From assembly GCF_036898095.1 (NCBI RefSeq), contig NC_090725.1:209304353-209368352 (forward strand): DNA of 64,000 nt, read 5' to 3'. Shown one piece after another: positions 22,929 through 34,730 of the stretch. The notes below the pieces were generated by a model. That model worked only from the letters and a program-made list of their open reading frames with translations. It was not told the DNA's origin and ran no database searches. Positions within the stretch are counted from its first letter, which is position 1, and every line of letters begins with the position of its first letter. The translations under genes were made by a program, and so were the position numbers. The DNA comes from Palaemon carinicauda. Lineage: Eukaryota; Arthropoda; Malacostraca; Decapoda; Palaemonidae.

Positions 22929-23669
22929 AAAAAATGGCAATTTTGTGTGAAATTTACGAATATCGATTTTCGGCACCAATGACACGCACATCCAAGTGCT
23001 CATATCAGATGTAATATTTCAAAGCTCTATCTCATCTAGAAATGGGTGAAAATACAGCTTCCTAGTATTTCCTGGCATCAAAAACTATAAGAAAATGAGA
23101 AAATATAACTTATTTTTCATTAATCCCTTATAATAAATAAGTGAGGGGACCAGGAACCATAAATAAGGGGACCAGGTACCAAAATTGTACCCCAAACAAT
23201 GCCAGAAACACAATATAAATACTTATAATGCTTTATGTTAATCTTTAATTTTTTCTGTTTACAAACTTTATTGGCTGATATCTCAAAAGCAAGTTTTCCA
23301 ATAACTGCTGCACTTCAAAACCTATCTCCTTCCTTATCTACGGTCCAATTTCTTTCATTTACCCAGTGTGAAGTCCTCGTTAAATTTTGCTTCAAACTTA
23401 CCATAGGAAATTTTTGTCTCCTTTTCTTTTTTAAATAATTTTTGAATTTTTGATGAATATATGTCGTGTGTGTATTCTCCGTTTGCAAAGTTCATTGAAA
23501 ATAAGTAACATTTTTCGTTCTATTAAAAATTTATATGATAACTTTTGTAGAGAAATTATCTTTGATTGTATTTATCTTTGATTTCTTGCAATTTGGTAAA
23601 AAAAAACTGTAGGAGCCTTTTGGTTTTAACCCAGAGGTTTTTTTTTTTTTTTTTTCCAAATCAGAAAAT
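22929..23669. other. Unassigned AT-rich DNA between D2 and D3
   Basis: No coding frame or RNA gene recognised. It contains two near copies of a short phrase (gaggggaccaggaaccataa / aaggggaccaggtaccaaa, about 23137-23180) and a poly(T) run (23639-23655). The plus-strand frame at 23235 is low complexity and not supported. Confidence 0.4.
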
Positions 23670-23924
23670 GACAAATTCGTAGAGAATCTATGCTTTTCCA
23701 AACAATACAAACCTTTAGCTATTTATTAGAGGTTATTACTTTTAGCAAAGCTGAAAGGACAAGCCATTAAAATTTAAGCAAGGGTTAACTACCCATTCTG
23801 CTAGTTAGAGAGGGTGGGGGCTTGCTACTGCTCCCGCTCACACACCTGTCATTTAACTCACTTTGCTTGGAGATAGGACTTCAAGGGGGATAGGGCTGGC
23901 AGGTAAGTTTGTAAAAATAGCTAA

Positions 23925-24010
23925 AGGTTTGTATCGTTAGGAAAAATGAAAATTATCTACGAATTTGTCATTTATTCCGTAACTGGAATACAAACCTACG
24001 CTATTTATTA
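23925..24010. repeat. D3 internal complementary region
   Basis: Complement of the left end (ggtttgtatcgttagg ... gaatttgtc) fused to the complement of the right end (atttattccgtaact ... aatacaaacc). This is the same layout as in D2, D4 and D5. Confidence 0.85.
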
Positions 24011-24469
24011 GGGGTGACTCACCCATTAGGAGGGTGCACGAAACTTCCAACCTGGCTTTTTGGCTTTACCCGGGGGGTCCTTATTTTGAATAGGCTTGTA
24101 CCAAAAATAAGGAGTTCCTGCACCTCTCTAAACCTTGCTACAAAAGGTTCGCAGCCTAAGCAAGATGCATGCCGAGATGTTTAGAAGTGTGACTGTCCAG
24201 GTAAAAGTTATTACAAGTCTTTGTAAGAAAACTGTTGTAACCAAGACTTTCCGAATACCACCTCGCCAGGGTATGGGAACGCAACAGTATTAGCTTAATA
24301 CTAGGTATACAAGGAAGACTGGTTTACCTGCAGTGGTTTGAAGTCAGCTTGTGCAGAGAACCCAGGATGCTGCTTTCCCAAAGAGAGGGGAGGATGAAGA
24401 AGAGAATAAGAGCCAGTCAAACCTTTTCATTCACGCAGACTAAAACCGGGTAACAGTGCCCTCAACCTT

Positions 24470-25500
24470 CTGCTACGTATCCAATAAGGAGCTTCAGGTA
24501 TTATATTAGCTGTTGTGCAGCCACCACAGGGCCCATAGAGAACGTATCGAGCCGCCTGTGAGTCACGTCTTGCAGGTAGTGGGCTGTGAATGTATTCTGA
24601 TGTTTCCACAACCCAGCCTCTAGAACCTGCGTTATAGAGAAGTTTTTCTTGAATGCCAAAGACGTAGCTACACCCTTGATATTGTGAGCTCTTGGACGAT
24701 GTGAAGGAGGAGGGTCAGGTTTCAGGGCATGGTCTAAGACTTGCGAATCCAGGCAGAAATGGTGTTTATAGTAACCCTCCTCTAGTTTCTCCCTGTGCTG
24801 ACGAAAAGTGCAGGTACACGGGGACGTGCTGCAGCTGTTCTCTTGAGGTACAGCCTCAAACTCCTCACTGGGCAGAGTAAGAGACGATCAGGGTCATCAG
24901 TTAAAGAGCGGAGACTCGAAATCCGGATGGAATCAAATCGGGGATCCATCACTCCAGATTCTGAGTCTTGGCTACAAACTCGGCGACGAAGCCGAAAATT
25001 ACCTCTCCTCATCCCCTTGAATGGGCGATGTCATATGAGAGACCATGAAGTTCACTGACTCGCTTGGCCGAAGCCAAAGCTAGTAGGAACAACGTCTTTC
25101 AAGTGAGATGGCGATCTGTTCCCTGGCGTAATGGTTCATAGAGAGGTCTCTTTAGAGACCTGAGAACTCGAACTACGTTCCATTGAGGAGGTCTCACTTC
25201 AGACTGAGGACAGGTAAATTCGTAACTCTGTATGAGTAAAGAAAGTTCTAGCAATGAGGAAATGTCCATTTCGGTGAGTCTAAGGGCGAGGCTTAAGGCT
25301 GAGCAATAGCCTTTAACTGCCGAGACTGAAGCCGTATTTCCTCACGTATATACACGAGGAACTCCCCTATTACCGACTGGGACATTGGCATTGAGAGGAG
25401 AGACACTCCTTCCACGACATAAACCGCAAAAGACTTTCCACTTTGCCTGGTAGACTACTGCTGATGATTTCTGCAGGTATCCAAACATCCTGTTCACAAC
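24470..25500 (-). pseudogene. D3 tyrosine recombinase remnant
   Basis: The piece FRISSLRSLTDDPDRLLLCPV then RSLRLYLKRTAA at 24960-24830 matches the D4 recombinase. Downstream sequence keeps a readable homologue of the HxxR and terminal Tyr region, but in split frames and with the end (after about 24600) poorly preserved. Inactive. Confidence 0.7.
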
Positions 25501-27440
25501 TTGCTATTGGGAGGAGATGCTGGATAGTCTCCAGGCGTGAAGTCGTAGTGAAGCTGCAGCTTTGTGGAAGATGTTGCTATGTGGTTGTTTGAGTAAATAG
25601 TGTCATAGAGGCAGTTCTCTTGGAGATTCTGTCAGGAGTTGCAGAAGGTCCGGAAACCATTCCGCACGATGCCATAGCGGAGTTATGAGATTTACTGAGA
25701 GATTGACCGATGTTCTGGCCTTATTGAGTACACTGCTCATCAGACAGAACGGGGGAAAGGAGTAAACGTCAATGTTGTCCCACCGTTGATGAAATGCATC
25801 TTGCCAGAGACCCTAGGGGTCTGGGACTGGGGAGTAGTACAACGGGAGCCTGACATTCAGAGTAGTTGCGAAGCAATCCACAGTCGGAGAACCCCACAAA
25901 GCCAGGACTTTCTTGACTACTAGATGATCCAAAGACCACTCGGTACTCACTATCTGTGATGCTCTGCTCAGATTGTCGGCGAGCACATTACTTTTGTCTG
26001 GATTGAAGCGTGCCAATAGTGGTATCGAGTGATCTTGGCCCATCTCAGTATCTCTACTTCTAGAAGGGATAGGGGCTGCGAAAAGGTACCTCATTGTTTG
26101 TTCATGTATGTGGTGTTGTCGCTCATTACCACCACTGAGTGGCCTGCCAGGAACTGGTGGGACTGTTGAAGGGCCAGAAAGACGGCCTTCATCTCCAGGA
26201 GATTTATATGAGGTACTCTTTTGAATCTGACCAGAGGCCTTAGGCTGCATGGTGCAACACATGGGGGCCCCCACCCTTTTTTTTTGAAGCGTCTGAGAAC
26301 AGCATCAAATCTGGGGAAGGACAAGAAGATCCACTCCCTTTCGTAGATTCTCTTCTGACACCTACAATTCGAGGTCCGTCTGTTCCGCTGATACCATGGT
26401 GATCAGGGTATTCAGGGAGTCGAAAACTTGATTCCACCGAGACTTGAGTCGCCACTGGAGAGATCAAAGTCTGAGACGATCGTTGGAAACTAGACGAGCC
26501 AGAGATGAAAGATGACCGAGAAGACGTAGCCACGTCTGGGCTGAAGTTCTTCTCGTCTGAAAAAGGGTCTTGCGACCTTTTCCAGCCTTATTATCCTGTC
26601 TGATGGGAAGGCTTTGTGGAGATTAGTGCCTAATATCATGCCTAGGTATACCAGTCTCTGCATAGGAAGCAGGGAGTATTTCTCGAGGTTTACCATGATC
26701 CCCAGATCTTGGCAAAACCTCAGAAGTTTGTCTCGGTGTTGAGGGGTTGACACCAAGTCCGCTAGGATTAGCCAGTTTAAAGGTCTTTAAAGGTTGCTCA
26801 TGAATGGCAGAGGCAAGGGACAGTGACACTGCCCTAGCAATCATGACAATGCCCTAGAGACTGACCATATATTATATGATCAGCGCACAAGCCTCCTCTC
26901 CACCCAAACTAGGACCAGGGAGGGCCAGGTAGTGGCTGCTGATGACTCAACAGATAGACCTATAGGCTCCCCCAAACCCCCCAACCTTAGCTCACAAGGA
27001 TGTTAAGGTTGCAAACACTAATGGCACTAACGAGTCTGAGCGGGATTCGAACCCCCGACCGGCAAACACCAGGCAGAGATGTTACCAATCAGGCCACAGA
27101 TAGATACCAATTCTGTATGCCCAAGATGACATTAGGACGAACACTCTGGTGGAGACTTAAGGTGCTGTGGAAAGACCGAAGCATAGCACCTTGAACCGGT
27201 ATTTCCAGTTGTCTAGGCTGAATCTTAAGTACTGTACTTCCTTGAAGACGGATGAATTGGGATCTGGAAGTATGCATCCTTCAGGTCCAGTGTGCACATG
27301 AAGTCCCGTGGTCTTACCGCTTGTCTGACTGTGTCTGCCGTCTCCATGCTGAACGGAGTTTGCTTGACAAACTTGTTCAGAGCTGAGACTCATCGAGGAC
27401 CTCCTGGAGAGTGCCCTTCTTCAACAGGGTCTGGACTTCT
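25500..27440 (-). pseudogene. D3 RT / RNase H / Dam-like remnant, split by a SINE
   Basis: The RT start near 27393 keeps YLRFSLDNWKYRFKVLCFG. About 25 bp of the region just before the YLDD box were lost where the SINE entered. The frame resumes with VNLEKYSLLPMQRLVYLGM. RNase H retains MLFSDASKKK, INLLEMKAVFLALQQ and VVMSDNTT; the ADNLSRA site is present near 25985, followed by CFATTLNVRLPLYYSPVPDP of the Dam-like segment. Several frameshifts. Confidence 0.75.
26776..27104 (-). mobile_element. tRNA-derived SINE
   Basis: Read on the minus strand, the head has a box A-like TGGCCTGATTGG (about 27097-27086) and a perfect box B, GGTTCGAATCC (about 27052-27042). This is the internal RNA polymerase III promoter of a tRNA-derived head. 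A body of about 230 bp follows, and the element ends in a TTTAAA-type tail (gacctttaaa). It sits inside the RT gene of D3. About 25 bp of the target appear lost and no clear duplication is visible. Confidence 0.8.
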
Positions 27441-27599
27441 GCTCAGGGGGCTAGCCCCTTTGCTGATCCCATCGCAAAGAGTCTATTGACACTGGATTCC
27501 TGATCAGGAGAGGGAGAGATGTTGTGAACAGCATGCGATATCCTGAACGAATCACGGAGATTGTACAAGGTTCGGCCCAGAGTTGCTTCCACCTGTCTA

Positions 27600-30500
27600 G
27601 TAACTTTGTAGGTATTCCCGACTGATGGACAAGCGGGGGGAATGCCTTTCCTAGCGTTTGCGGCCTCAGCCGCTCCCTCTAGGAAATTTTCCTCTCCTGA
27701 AGGACTTAGTGCCTTTCCTGTCTTTGGTCAGAAAGGGCTTCTTAAGACACCACTGACTTCACTGCTGTCTTGTTCATCGAGGTCTTAGCTAGACAGGACT
27801 GCTGAGAAGCTGGTGGTTTATAGGGCTTTGATGTAAAAGCCTTATAGAGGAGGAAGTCCTGGTGGGGATTTCTTCATCTCTTTGCAGCATGTTCCACATC
27901 CTTTGATTAAAAAAGAGAAGATCCCTCTAAAGATGAGTTCCTGAGCCTACCGATCTCGGCATTCGGGAACTGCCGATGGAATCTCTCAGACACAGGATGG
28001 TGTTCGCCTATAAGTTCGAGACTTGATGGGTGAGAAATTCGATGATGCGAGTGCCTGAGAGAAGGAATGTTTCCATAGCTTTCCTGGTGCGTTCTTTGGA
28101 GAAATCCTTGGTACGCACCAGGATTCCCAGGGTCCCCAACCAAAGATCAAGCCACTATGTAACCTGCATGGCCTACTTTGTGACCTTTTCCTGGTTAAGT
28201 ATCTCAGCTGTTGAGAAGGTGACCTGACGGTTGGGGAGCCGCTAAAGAGGGACTTCCTTGGTGAGTTCTTCCAGAGAGTGATGGAGTGAAAGAGCTGGAC
28301 AAGGCTCATCCAATACTTCAACATACCTCCTCTGTTGGACACGAGAAGGTGGGAGAAGCTTGGCGGTAGAGGCCGGAACGTTGAGAAGAGGAGAGGAGGA
28401 GAGCTCGGAGAGCTGTTGGGCGATCTTTGCCCAGGCACTCTTTAGCCATTGAGACCAGGACAAGCCTGCACTGGTCTTAGGGCTTCTGAGTACCAAAGAC
28501 ACGATCTAAGACCGTGTCTTTGCCCTCTCGGGGGGCGTATCTCCGGGTCGGTAAACCCGTTGAGTACCCTGATGAGAGTCAGAACTTGCCAGAAAGCATG
28601 TTCTGACTGTTTCTGCTCCCCATCTGAAGTGGGACTGGCAGCAAAGTCTCCTTCTTTCCCAACAGAGCTCCTCTCGGGGTGGGTCGTGAACATTCCTATA
28701 GTGACTGGTAGTTCTTGAAGGCCTGGAGGTCCTTGAAGAGGACTTTGGAAGAGTCTTGGAGTCCTTTGATTCCTTCCGAGGAAGGAGATAGACTCCAGCA
28801 TCAAAGGCCGGATGGAGTTGTCCTTCCTGACTTCAACTGGTGGTGGAGAACTCCCTGTGCAAGGAGAATTTTCCTCCAAAGGTGGAAGGGAGGAAATTTG
28901 AACCTCTCTAGATTCCCCCGGCAGAGGTGAGGCAGGAGAGCGTCCGGAGGGCGAGTCGGGAGAAACAGGCCTCAAAAGCCTAACAGAAATCAGTTTCATC
29001 CTAGGGGATGTTACAGCGTCTGAGACTCCTTTTTTTCTCTTCAAGGGAGAAGCAGCCAAGGTTCTTTGCCGGAGATCTGCTGGAGCCGTCGGATATTGTG
29101 AGGTCTCCGAAGAGCGAGATGATGATGCAGGCCCAAAGCCTGTACAACTGCTCTGACCATGGCACTGACCCAAGGCTGTCTGCTGATGGTGGCACTGTCA
29201 GAGGGAGAGCTCCTGAAGAGAAAGGGATTAAAGAGTCCCTTTAAGGAGTCTTAACTGATGGTTGCGGTGGATCTGCCTTTGAAGATGGAATCTTCGGAAT
29301 CTGGAACCCTTCTGTGGAAGTGCAGGCAAGTGCTGGCGAGCCGGAGAACGCCAGTGCTCAAGCTGGAGAGTGCTGGCGCACAAGAGCGCGCTGGTGCACA
29401 GGAGAGCGCTGATGAGCAGGAGAGCGCTGATGAGCAGGAGAGCACTTACGAGCAGGAGTGTGCTGACGAGTAGGAGAAGGTAGAAGCGCAGGAGAGCGCT
29501 GGAGTGCAGGAGAGCGCTGGAGTGCAGGAGAGCGCTGGTGAGTGCAGGTGCGCTGGCAGAAATAGATCCGCTGGCGAGCCGGCAAATGCTGGCGAGCCGG
29601 CAAATGCTGGCGTTTTGAACCGTGTGAACGAGCTGGAGAGCACCAGCAATTGGAAGAGCGCTGAAGCTCAGGAGAGTGCTGACGAGCTGGAGAGCGCTGA
29701 TGTGCTGGAGAACGTTGAAGCGCTAGAGAGCACTGACGAACTGGAGCGCGTTGAAGCGCTGGAAAGCGTCGGCGTGCTGGAGAGCGCTGATGAGATGTTG
29801 GTGATCGCTGGTGCACTGATGAGCGCTAGCAGCCGAAGTTCTAGAATGACAGAAGGAAGGCACGTTCTCGAGGGCGAGGGATGTTTTGCAACATTACGTG
29901 ACAGAAACTGTGAAGGCAGGTCACGAACAGAGATGTGCCTTTTGGTAGGACGAACATCCACCGTGGGAGATCACAAACGATCCACAGAAGAGTTCAAGAC
30001 CGAAGTCCAAGGACTAGCAGTAGCGTCTTCAGGAGAAGGTACAGGAACAGGCAAAGGTTGAGGGCCAGAAGACAACGGAAGAGGAGGCTCCTCTGCGGGG
30101 GAAGGCTGAGAAGATGATGCTGAAATGCCGCAGAGGTGCCTTTTCACTGATGGCGAATGGAGACCTCTAAGGTGAAGTAGAGGGCGAGCTCTGCGAGATC
30201 GCTGATGCCCTCTGGGGGTCGGTGGATCATCAAGCTCACCTATAGATGCAGCAGTTCTCCGCAGAGTAGTCTCTATGAGTGAACTCCTCCAAGGAGAAGA
30301 AACAATTGCAGGAGAGGCAGACAAGAGACTTAGCTACCCGCTCGAAGGATGATCAGGAACGAGGGAAGCACAGTCGGCAGCAACAGCTGAAGAGTCTGAA
30401 GAGACAGGGACGTCAGCAGCAGCAGCAGCAGCAGCAGAAGACGCTGAAGAGGCAGGGGCGTCGACAGCAGCAGCAGAAGACACCTCAGACACCACTACAT

Positions 30501-31011
30501 CGATGAACGACAGAGGATCCACCTCTGAAGTCGACGAAGGATGCACACTAGCACCACGGATGATGAGCGGCAGCATTAAGTCCTTGGAGGGTGGACCCGG
30601 AAGCCCAAAGGATGACCACACCTGAACAAAAGGAGAAAGACACATGGCCTCACCCAGGGGGAGAGGTGGGGCTGCTTCGCTAGGGGAAGCAACACCATCT
30701 CTCAAGGACCGAGGTTGACCAACAATTAAAGGGCCTATGCTACTACTAGACATTCTCTCGGAAGAAGCCGATCGAGTAGGATCTTCAGAGGAAGGTCGGG
30801 AAGCAGAAGATAAAGCCTTGGGTATTTTCCCTTTCGAAGAAATCTTCTAAGGAGAAATATCCCGCTTTGACTTCTTTTTCCCCCGGCGCACAAACCTTTC
30901 CCACTGAGAGGCAGACCACTCTCGTCACTCACTACACTTATTATCTCTATCACACCGCTGACCTCTGCAGGCGGGACAAAGGGTGTGACAATCGGTGTCC
31001 ACGGCCGACAT
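27600..31011 (-). pseudogene. D3 gag remnant
   Basis: The ATG at 31011 gives MSAVDTDCHTLCPACRGQRC, the cysteine-rich start, ending at a stop about 28 codons in. The same frame is open in long pieces to about 29251 (a Ser/Ala/Pro-rich centre with a run of alanines at 30420-30490 from CAG-type repeats). It then shifts to the acidic and C-terminal domains (29173-28442 and 28502-27907: FAASPTSDGEQKQSEHAFW, LPPSRVQQRRYVEVLDEPCP). Inactive. Confidence 0.72.
29388..29550 (-). repeat. 18-bp repeat array in D3 gag
   Basis: Units of gagcgctgatgagcagga and variants, 18 bp long, aligned with the arrays of D1 and D4. On the minus strand one frame reads SSALSC-like hexapeptides and another RSPALQ. Confidence 0.7.
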
Positions 31012-31332
31012 GAAGGTACCACAAGCCCTCAAGTCCAGGAATGGTTCGCATGGTTGGCAGAAGTCAAAATACACACATACTAACAAAGAGAAAGCACAAA
31101 CAAAAGAAATTAATGGCAGTCCAAAATAGGCAAGGATGAAGAACGGCAACGACCTTTCATCATCCAAGCCAACAGCAAAGTAAGGTAAATCACAGGTGTG
31201 TGAGCAGGAAAGACCTATGCCCTAACCCTGCTAACTAGCGGAAAAATTTTAATGGCTCATGCCTTTCAGCTTCGCCGAAAGCAATAACCCCTAATAAATA
31301 GCGTAGGTTTCTACTCTAGTTACAGAACAAAT

Positions 31333-31740
31333 ATGGATTAAAAATTGGGGGGGAGAAATTTAGTTGAAACATATGGGAGAAAATCTTCAAAAGGTGTACT
31401 AAAGAATGCATACCCTACCATTTTGATTTAAAAATAAAAAATAAAAAGGATGGTTTTTCCAGTCGGCTCCCTTTAAGTGAATTGTTCTACCCAAGAGTAA
31501 ATGGAGTCTCCACAGGTTGACCAAAAAGTCTTTGAGACATTCAAAATCCTTGTACTGTACTGTAACTCCTTGTAACTCAGGTATGTTATTACTGTATTTG
31601 ATATGTAAAATGCATAATGGAAAATATAAATAAGCATTTCAGTTACAAAATTCTCTATCTCGGCGATCAGCCATCCAAGTACTAGCCAGGTGTAACGTTG
31701 TTTCCAAAGCAGTCTGGTCACTGAAGTGACTCACTCTAGA
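31333..31740. other. Unassigned DNA between D3 and D6
   Basis: Apart from a 5S-like stretch (separate entry) there is no recognisable gene. It includes short A-rich and gtact/gtaactc repeats near 31550-31575. Confidence 0.35.
31657..31712 (-). repeat. 5S rRNA-like fragment (5S-derived SINE or pseudogene)
   Basis: On the minus strand the text CAACGTTACACCTGGCTAG, then TACTTGGATGGCTGATCGCC, resembles the internal promoter region of 5S rRNA (GGTTAGTACTTGGATGGGTG ACCGCC) with scattered changes. Only about 55 bp match and the rest of the gene is absent or unrecognisable. It is either a degenerate 5S pseudogene or the head of a 5S-derived SINE. Confidence 0.5.
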
Positions 31741-32401
31741 ACCCATCAATCAAGACTTAAGAGGCGTGTACTTAGACGAATGTGCACCACAAGGCAAACG
31801 GGTACATGGGCGCAAACAGGAGTGCACGCCCCAAAATGAGTTCACATGCAGGTACGTGGTCGTGGTCTGAATCAGAGGAGTGCACTCTAACCAGTGAGCA
31901 TGAGCACTATGTAGCTCATAAAGATTGGAAGATCATACTCGTCTCTGTGTTGAGAAAGAAAATTCTTGAGAGTGCCCAAGGCAAACACAAGTGCTGGGCT
32001 GCTTGTAAGCACGGTAGAGGGTGCACACACTATCAGCATGCTGCAAGAGAGCTCGGTGAACAGATGAGGACATGGACGAACAGATGAGGTTGAGCTGCGA
32101 TAAGCGTGTTCATGGGTGAGCATGAATAGGTGAGGGCACTCATCTCTAGGAGCGTGCATATGGTAGCAAGCTAATAGTTGCATGACCAAGATTAGAAAGG
32201 TTGGCGGGAGACCCTAAATAAAAAATAATGTCATATCGCTGATGTGTGTGAGGGGTGGCTGGTCTAGCCCCATTATAAATCCACTAACTAGCAGCGGACG
32301 GTTATACCTCGCTAAAAGTTTTACTGGCTAGATTCGGCTTTGGCCAAAATATATACCCATAGTAAAGAGAAAAAGGGTTTTTATTATGTGTTTGAACAAA
32401 T
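31741..32401 (-). mobile_element. DIRS fragment D6 (5' end only)
   Basis: The last 160 bp (32245-32401) are a diverged family 1 right terminus: taccccgctaaaa-like text, ctggctagattcggctttgg, atatacccatagtaaag, and a final GAACAAAT. The preceding 31741-32240 has gtgcacgc/gagcat-rich repeats like a gag centre and is tentatively included. The 3' half of the element is absent. Same orientation as the other copies. Confidence 0.6.
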
Positions 32402-32786
32402 ATACCTCTATATACCTATTTGCAGAGCTTAGTCAACCTAAAAAATGTAAAATAGGCAATACAGTAGAATGATAAAAGAAGAGCTATCAAATACTATCAA
32501 TATCTTTTTAAGAATTTAGTGCATATTAATAAACACTCTTCATACATACCTCAATTTCCCAAACTAAAAACATAACAAATACAAATAAAAAGTTTATTGT
32601 ATGCAACTTGTTTCATACTACTGTATATTAAGCATCACTATATACTGTAGTTGCACTAAAATGTACATTGCACTAAAGATATTCAACAAAACTCATGGAA
32701 TTTCCCTTGGTCGTAAATGCAATACAAGACTAACCTAACCTGGAAGCAACAGCACAATATCCACTACTAAACATAGTAAAGCTTAC
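32402..32786 (-). other. Start of host intron 2, no gene seen
   Basis: AT-rich DNA downstream of exon 2 on the minus strand, beginning with the GTAAGC donor at 32786. No further exon or repeat is recognised before D6. Confidence 0.5.
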
Positions 32787-32876
32787 GAGGGCAAACTTGG
32801 AGAACTCCAAGGCATCCGTATGCATCTAATAATCGGCTGTAGTAATCCCCACGAACTGCATCTGTTTCGGGTTGAG
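32787..32876 (-). CDS. Synj: Synaptojanin-like phosphatase, second coding exon
   Basis: This 90-nt minus-strand exon lies between a polypyrimidine acceptor (run of T, then cacttttacAG, AG at 32878-32877) and a donor GTAAGC (GT at 32786-32785). Its first two bases complete the split Ser codon left by exon 1. The frame then reads QPETDAVRGDYYSRLLDAYG followed by CLGVLQVCP and one leftover base. The DAYGCLGVLQ block matches the conserved DAYGxLGxL region that follows the GxVAxLS motif in synaptojanin SAC domains. The catalytic CX5R motif of the SAC domain would be in later exons, not in this window. Intron 1 is 25018 bp. Intron 2 exceeds 32.7 kb, since no further exon is recognisable between here and base 1. 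Confidence 0.8.
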
Positions 32877-33254
32877 CTGTAAAAGTGAAAAAAAAACATT
32901 AATAGTTGAGAATATAGTAATAAACATTGAAAAAAACACAAAGCCTAATAGTAAGAGTGATCTATTAAGGTAACTAAAACACAAAATTCCTGAAATCTAA
33001 CCGTAACTATCGTGCCAACTAATTTAATTCAGTTATTTCCCTAAACTCTTACACGGTACAAAAATAAATTTAACTTTAGCCTATGTCTTCTACAAGCTTG
33101 GAAGGAAAAAATATATCTGGCCACTCTTTCAAACACAAGTACATTATTTCTGAACTCACTTCTATATTTCATAGCATACAAAACTCATAAGATTTCCTTC
33201 ATATTAAATTGATGGGCAACATTGAAGTTCCTGGTTTGAATACAGAAGAAAAAT
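32877..33254 (-). other. End of host intron 1 with acceptor of exon 2
   Basis: AT-rich intron sequence. Immediately right of 32876 the minus strand reads a T-rich tract then cacttttacag, the splice acceptor. No other feature before D5. Confidence 0.55.
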
Positions 33255-34203
33255 TACAAATTTAAAGTAATTTGTATTTTTTCTAATGATACAAACCTTG
33301 AGCTCTTTATTAGGGAATATACTTTCGGCAAAACTGAAGACTAACCATAAGACTTTTAGCAAGGTGTAACTACCTCACTGCTAGTTAGGAGGGGGGGGGG
33401 GGAACAGGGGTTAGTACCGGCTACCCTGCTCACACACACACCTGTATTGTCTTGTCACTTTTGGTTGCAGGCTGGACTTGCAGGGGCATAGGTGATGGAG
33501 GGCCAAATTTGTTTAAAAAGCAAGGTTTGTATCATTAGGAAAGATACAAGTTACTTGAAATTTGTCATTTGATCCGTCACTAAATACAATCTTTTACTCT
33601 TTAATAAGGATGACTCACCCCTAAGGAGGATGGAAGTCCTAACCAACTGGCTGGTTTTTGACCTGGGGTTTCTTACCCTGCTATACACTCCGAAAAAGGA
33701 AACCCTGACACCTCACTAAAATCCATGCGAGGAGGAGGAGAAGGTACTGTGAAGACCACTTCTACATACTTGGCAGGGGAACCCATCCTCCGCAGGGTAG
33801 GAGAACACCCATGACCTCCGTAACGGGGCATAGGGAAAGAGGATCCACATCCAGAGGTGACATAAAGGCGTCATGAACACTTCCTCAAAATAGAGGACAT
33901 CATCTACAAAGAAAAAGAAAAAGGATTAATCAAAACTCAAAAAAAAAGAAAAAAAAAAAAAAAAAGAAAGGCTAGTCTGCCAGCAAATAAAGCAGGAGCA
34001 GTGGTGTTACCACTGCAACGGCTAGAATTCGATTGAAGGTAAACAGCAGATACCGACTGGCGGTCCCCCACCACTGTCAGGTGGGTAATTACCTGTCCGG
34101 TCATTAACGACCTTGTTAAGGTTTTTCTGCTGTATTTTCCAGCTCGCACTAGAATATCTCCTATAGTAAAGAATGAGGGTTTGTATTCAGTGTAGGAACA
34201 AAT
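33255..34203 (-). mobile_element. DIRS copy D5: 949-bp non-autonomous derivative
   Basis: It has a left end (tacaaatttaaagtaattt, then gatacaaacc), an inner inverted repeat, an ICR at 33523-33600 and a right end closing TAGGAACAAAT. Between them only about 500 bp of residual sequence remain, with no gag, RT or recombinase frame. A poly(A)-rich stretch (33930-33970) and a G run (33391-33402) lie inside. It would need proteins from a full-length copy. Confidence 0.82.
33523..33600. repeat. D5 internal complementary region
   Basis: aaggtttgtatcattagg ... gaaatttgtc is the complement of the left end, joined to atttgatccg ... taaatacaa, the complement of the right end. It is retained although all genes are lost. 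Confidence 0.8.
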
Positions 34204-34398
34204 GGCTGTTGTAGAACAACATCCGTGAACTTATGAAGAAGTACTTGTGGGTTGTAAATTAGTTTTAAAAAAAAACCACCTGACAAATACGTCATTGTAA
34301 ATGCACAGAAAGCTCCTCAAACTGAAGGGAAAAACGCATGAACAATAAGTCCCCTTCTGTCTCTCAGATGTAAACAATGGACTTAAAGAGTGAAAAAT
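34204..34398 (-). other. Host intron between D5 and B
   Basis: No feature recognised in this short stretch. It ends in GAAAAAT, the left flank of DIRS B. Confidence 0.5.
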
Positions 34399-34630
34399 GA
34401 TATTTTCATTATAAAATAAATTTTTGAATATACTTACCCGGTGAATATATAAATAGCTGACGTCTCCGTCGGTCGACAGATTCCAAAAACTCGCGAGCGA
34501 TCGCCATGAAGGATGCCGGGTGTGCCCACCAGCGCCGACTATCGGCCAGATACCGCATATACTTCTCAACCAAACCAGTTTTTCTCAGTCCGTAGGGTCT
34601 CTATCGGGGAGGAAGGGAGGGCCTTTAATA

Positions 34631-34730
34631 TTATATATTCACCGGGTAAGTATATTCAAAAATTTATTTTATAATGAAAATATCATTTTTAAATATTAAA
34701 CTTAGCCGGTGAATATATAAATAGCTGATT
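34631..34730. repeat. B internal complementary region
   Basis: The complement of the left terminus (accgggtaagtatattc ... aaaatatca) runs into the complement of the right terminus (tttttaaatattaaactta). The join lies at 34685/34686. Confidence 0.88.

Larger units (their letters stand above)
23670..31332 (-). mobile_element. DIRS family 1, copy D3, carrying a tRNA-derived SINE
   Basis: The left end GACAAATTCGTAGAGAAT follows GAAAAT; the right end is CAGAACAAAT. Total length is 7663 bp, including a SINE of about 330 bp at 26776-27104. The ICR is at 23925-24010. Order on the minus strand is gag 31011-27650, RT 27440-26490, RNase H/Dam-like 26330-25500 and recombinase 25500-24470. Divergence and the number of stops are between those of D2 and D1. 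Confidence 0.9.

Noticed and set aside
31782..32189. Frames near 31782-32189 as a gene
   Set aside because: They lie in repetitive gtgcac/gagcat DNA resembling a DIRS gag centre; overlapping frames on both strands show no domain.
34231..34569. Minus-strand ORF with RSICGIWPIVGAGGHTR
   Set aside because: Reads across the non-coding left terminal repeat of DIRS B; the same phrase recurs in the terminal repeats of A, B and C and is not a protein.
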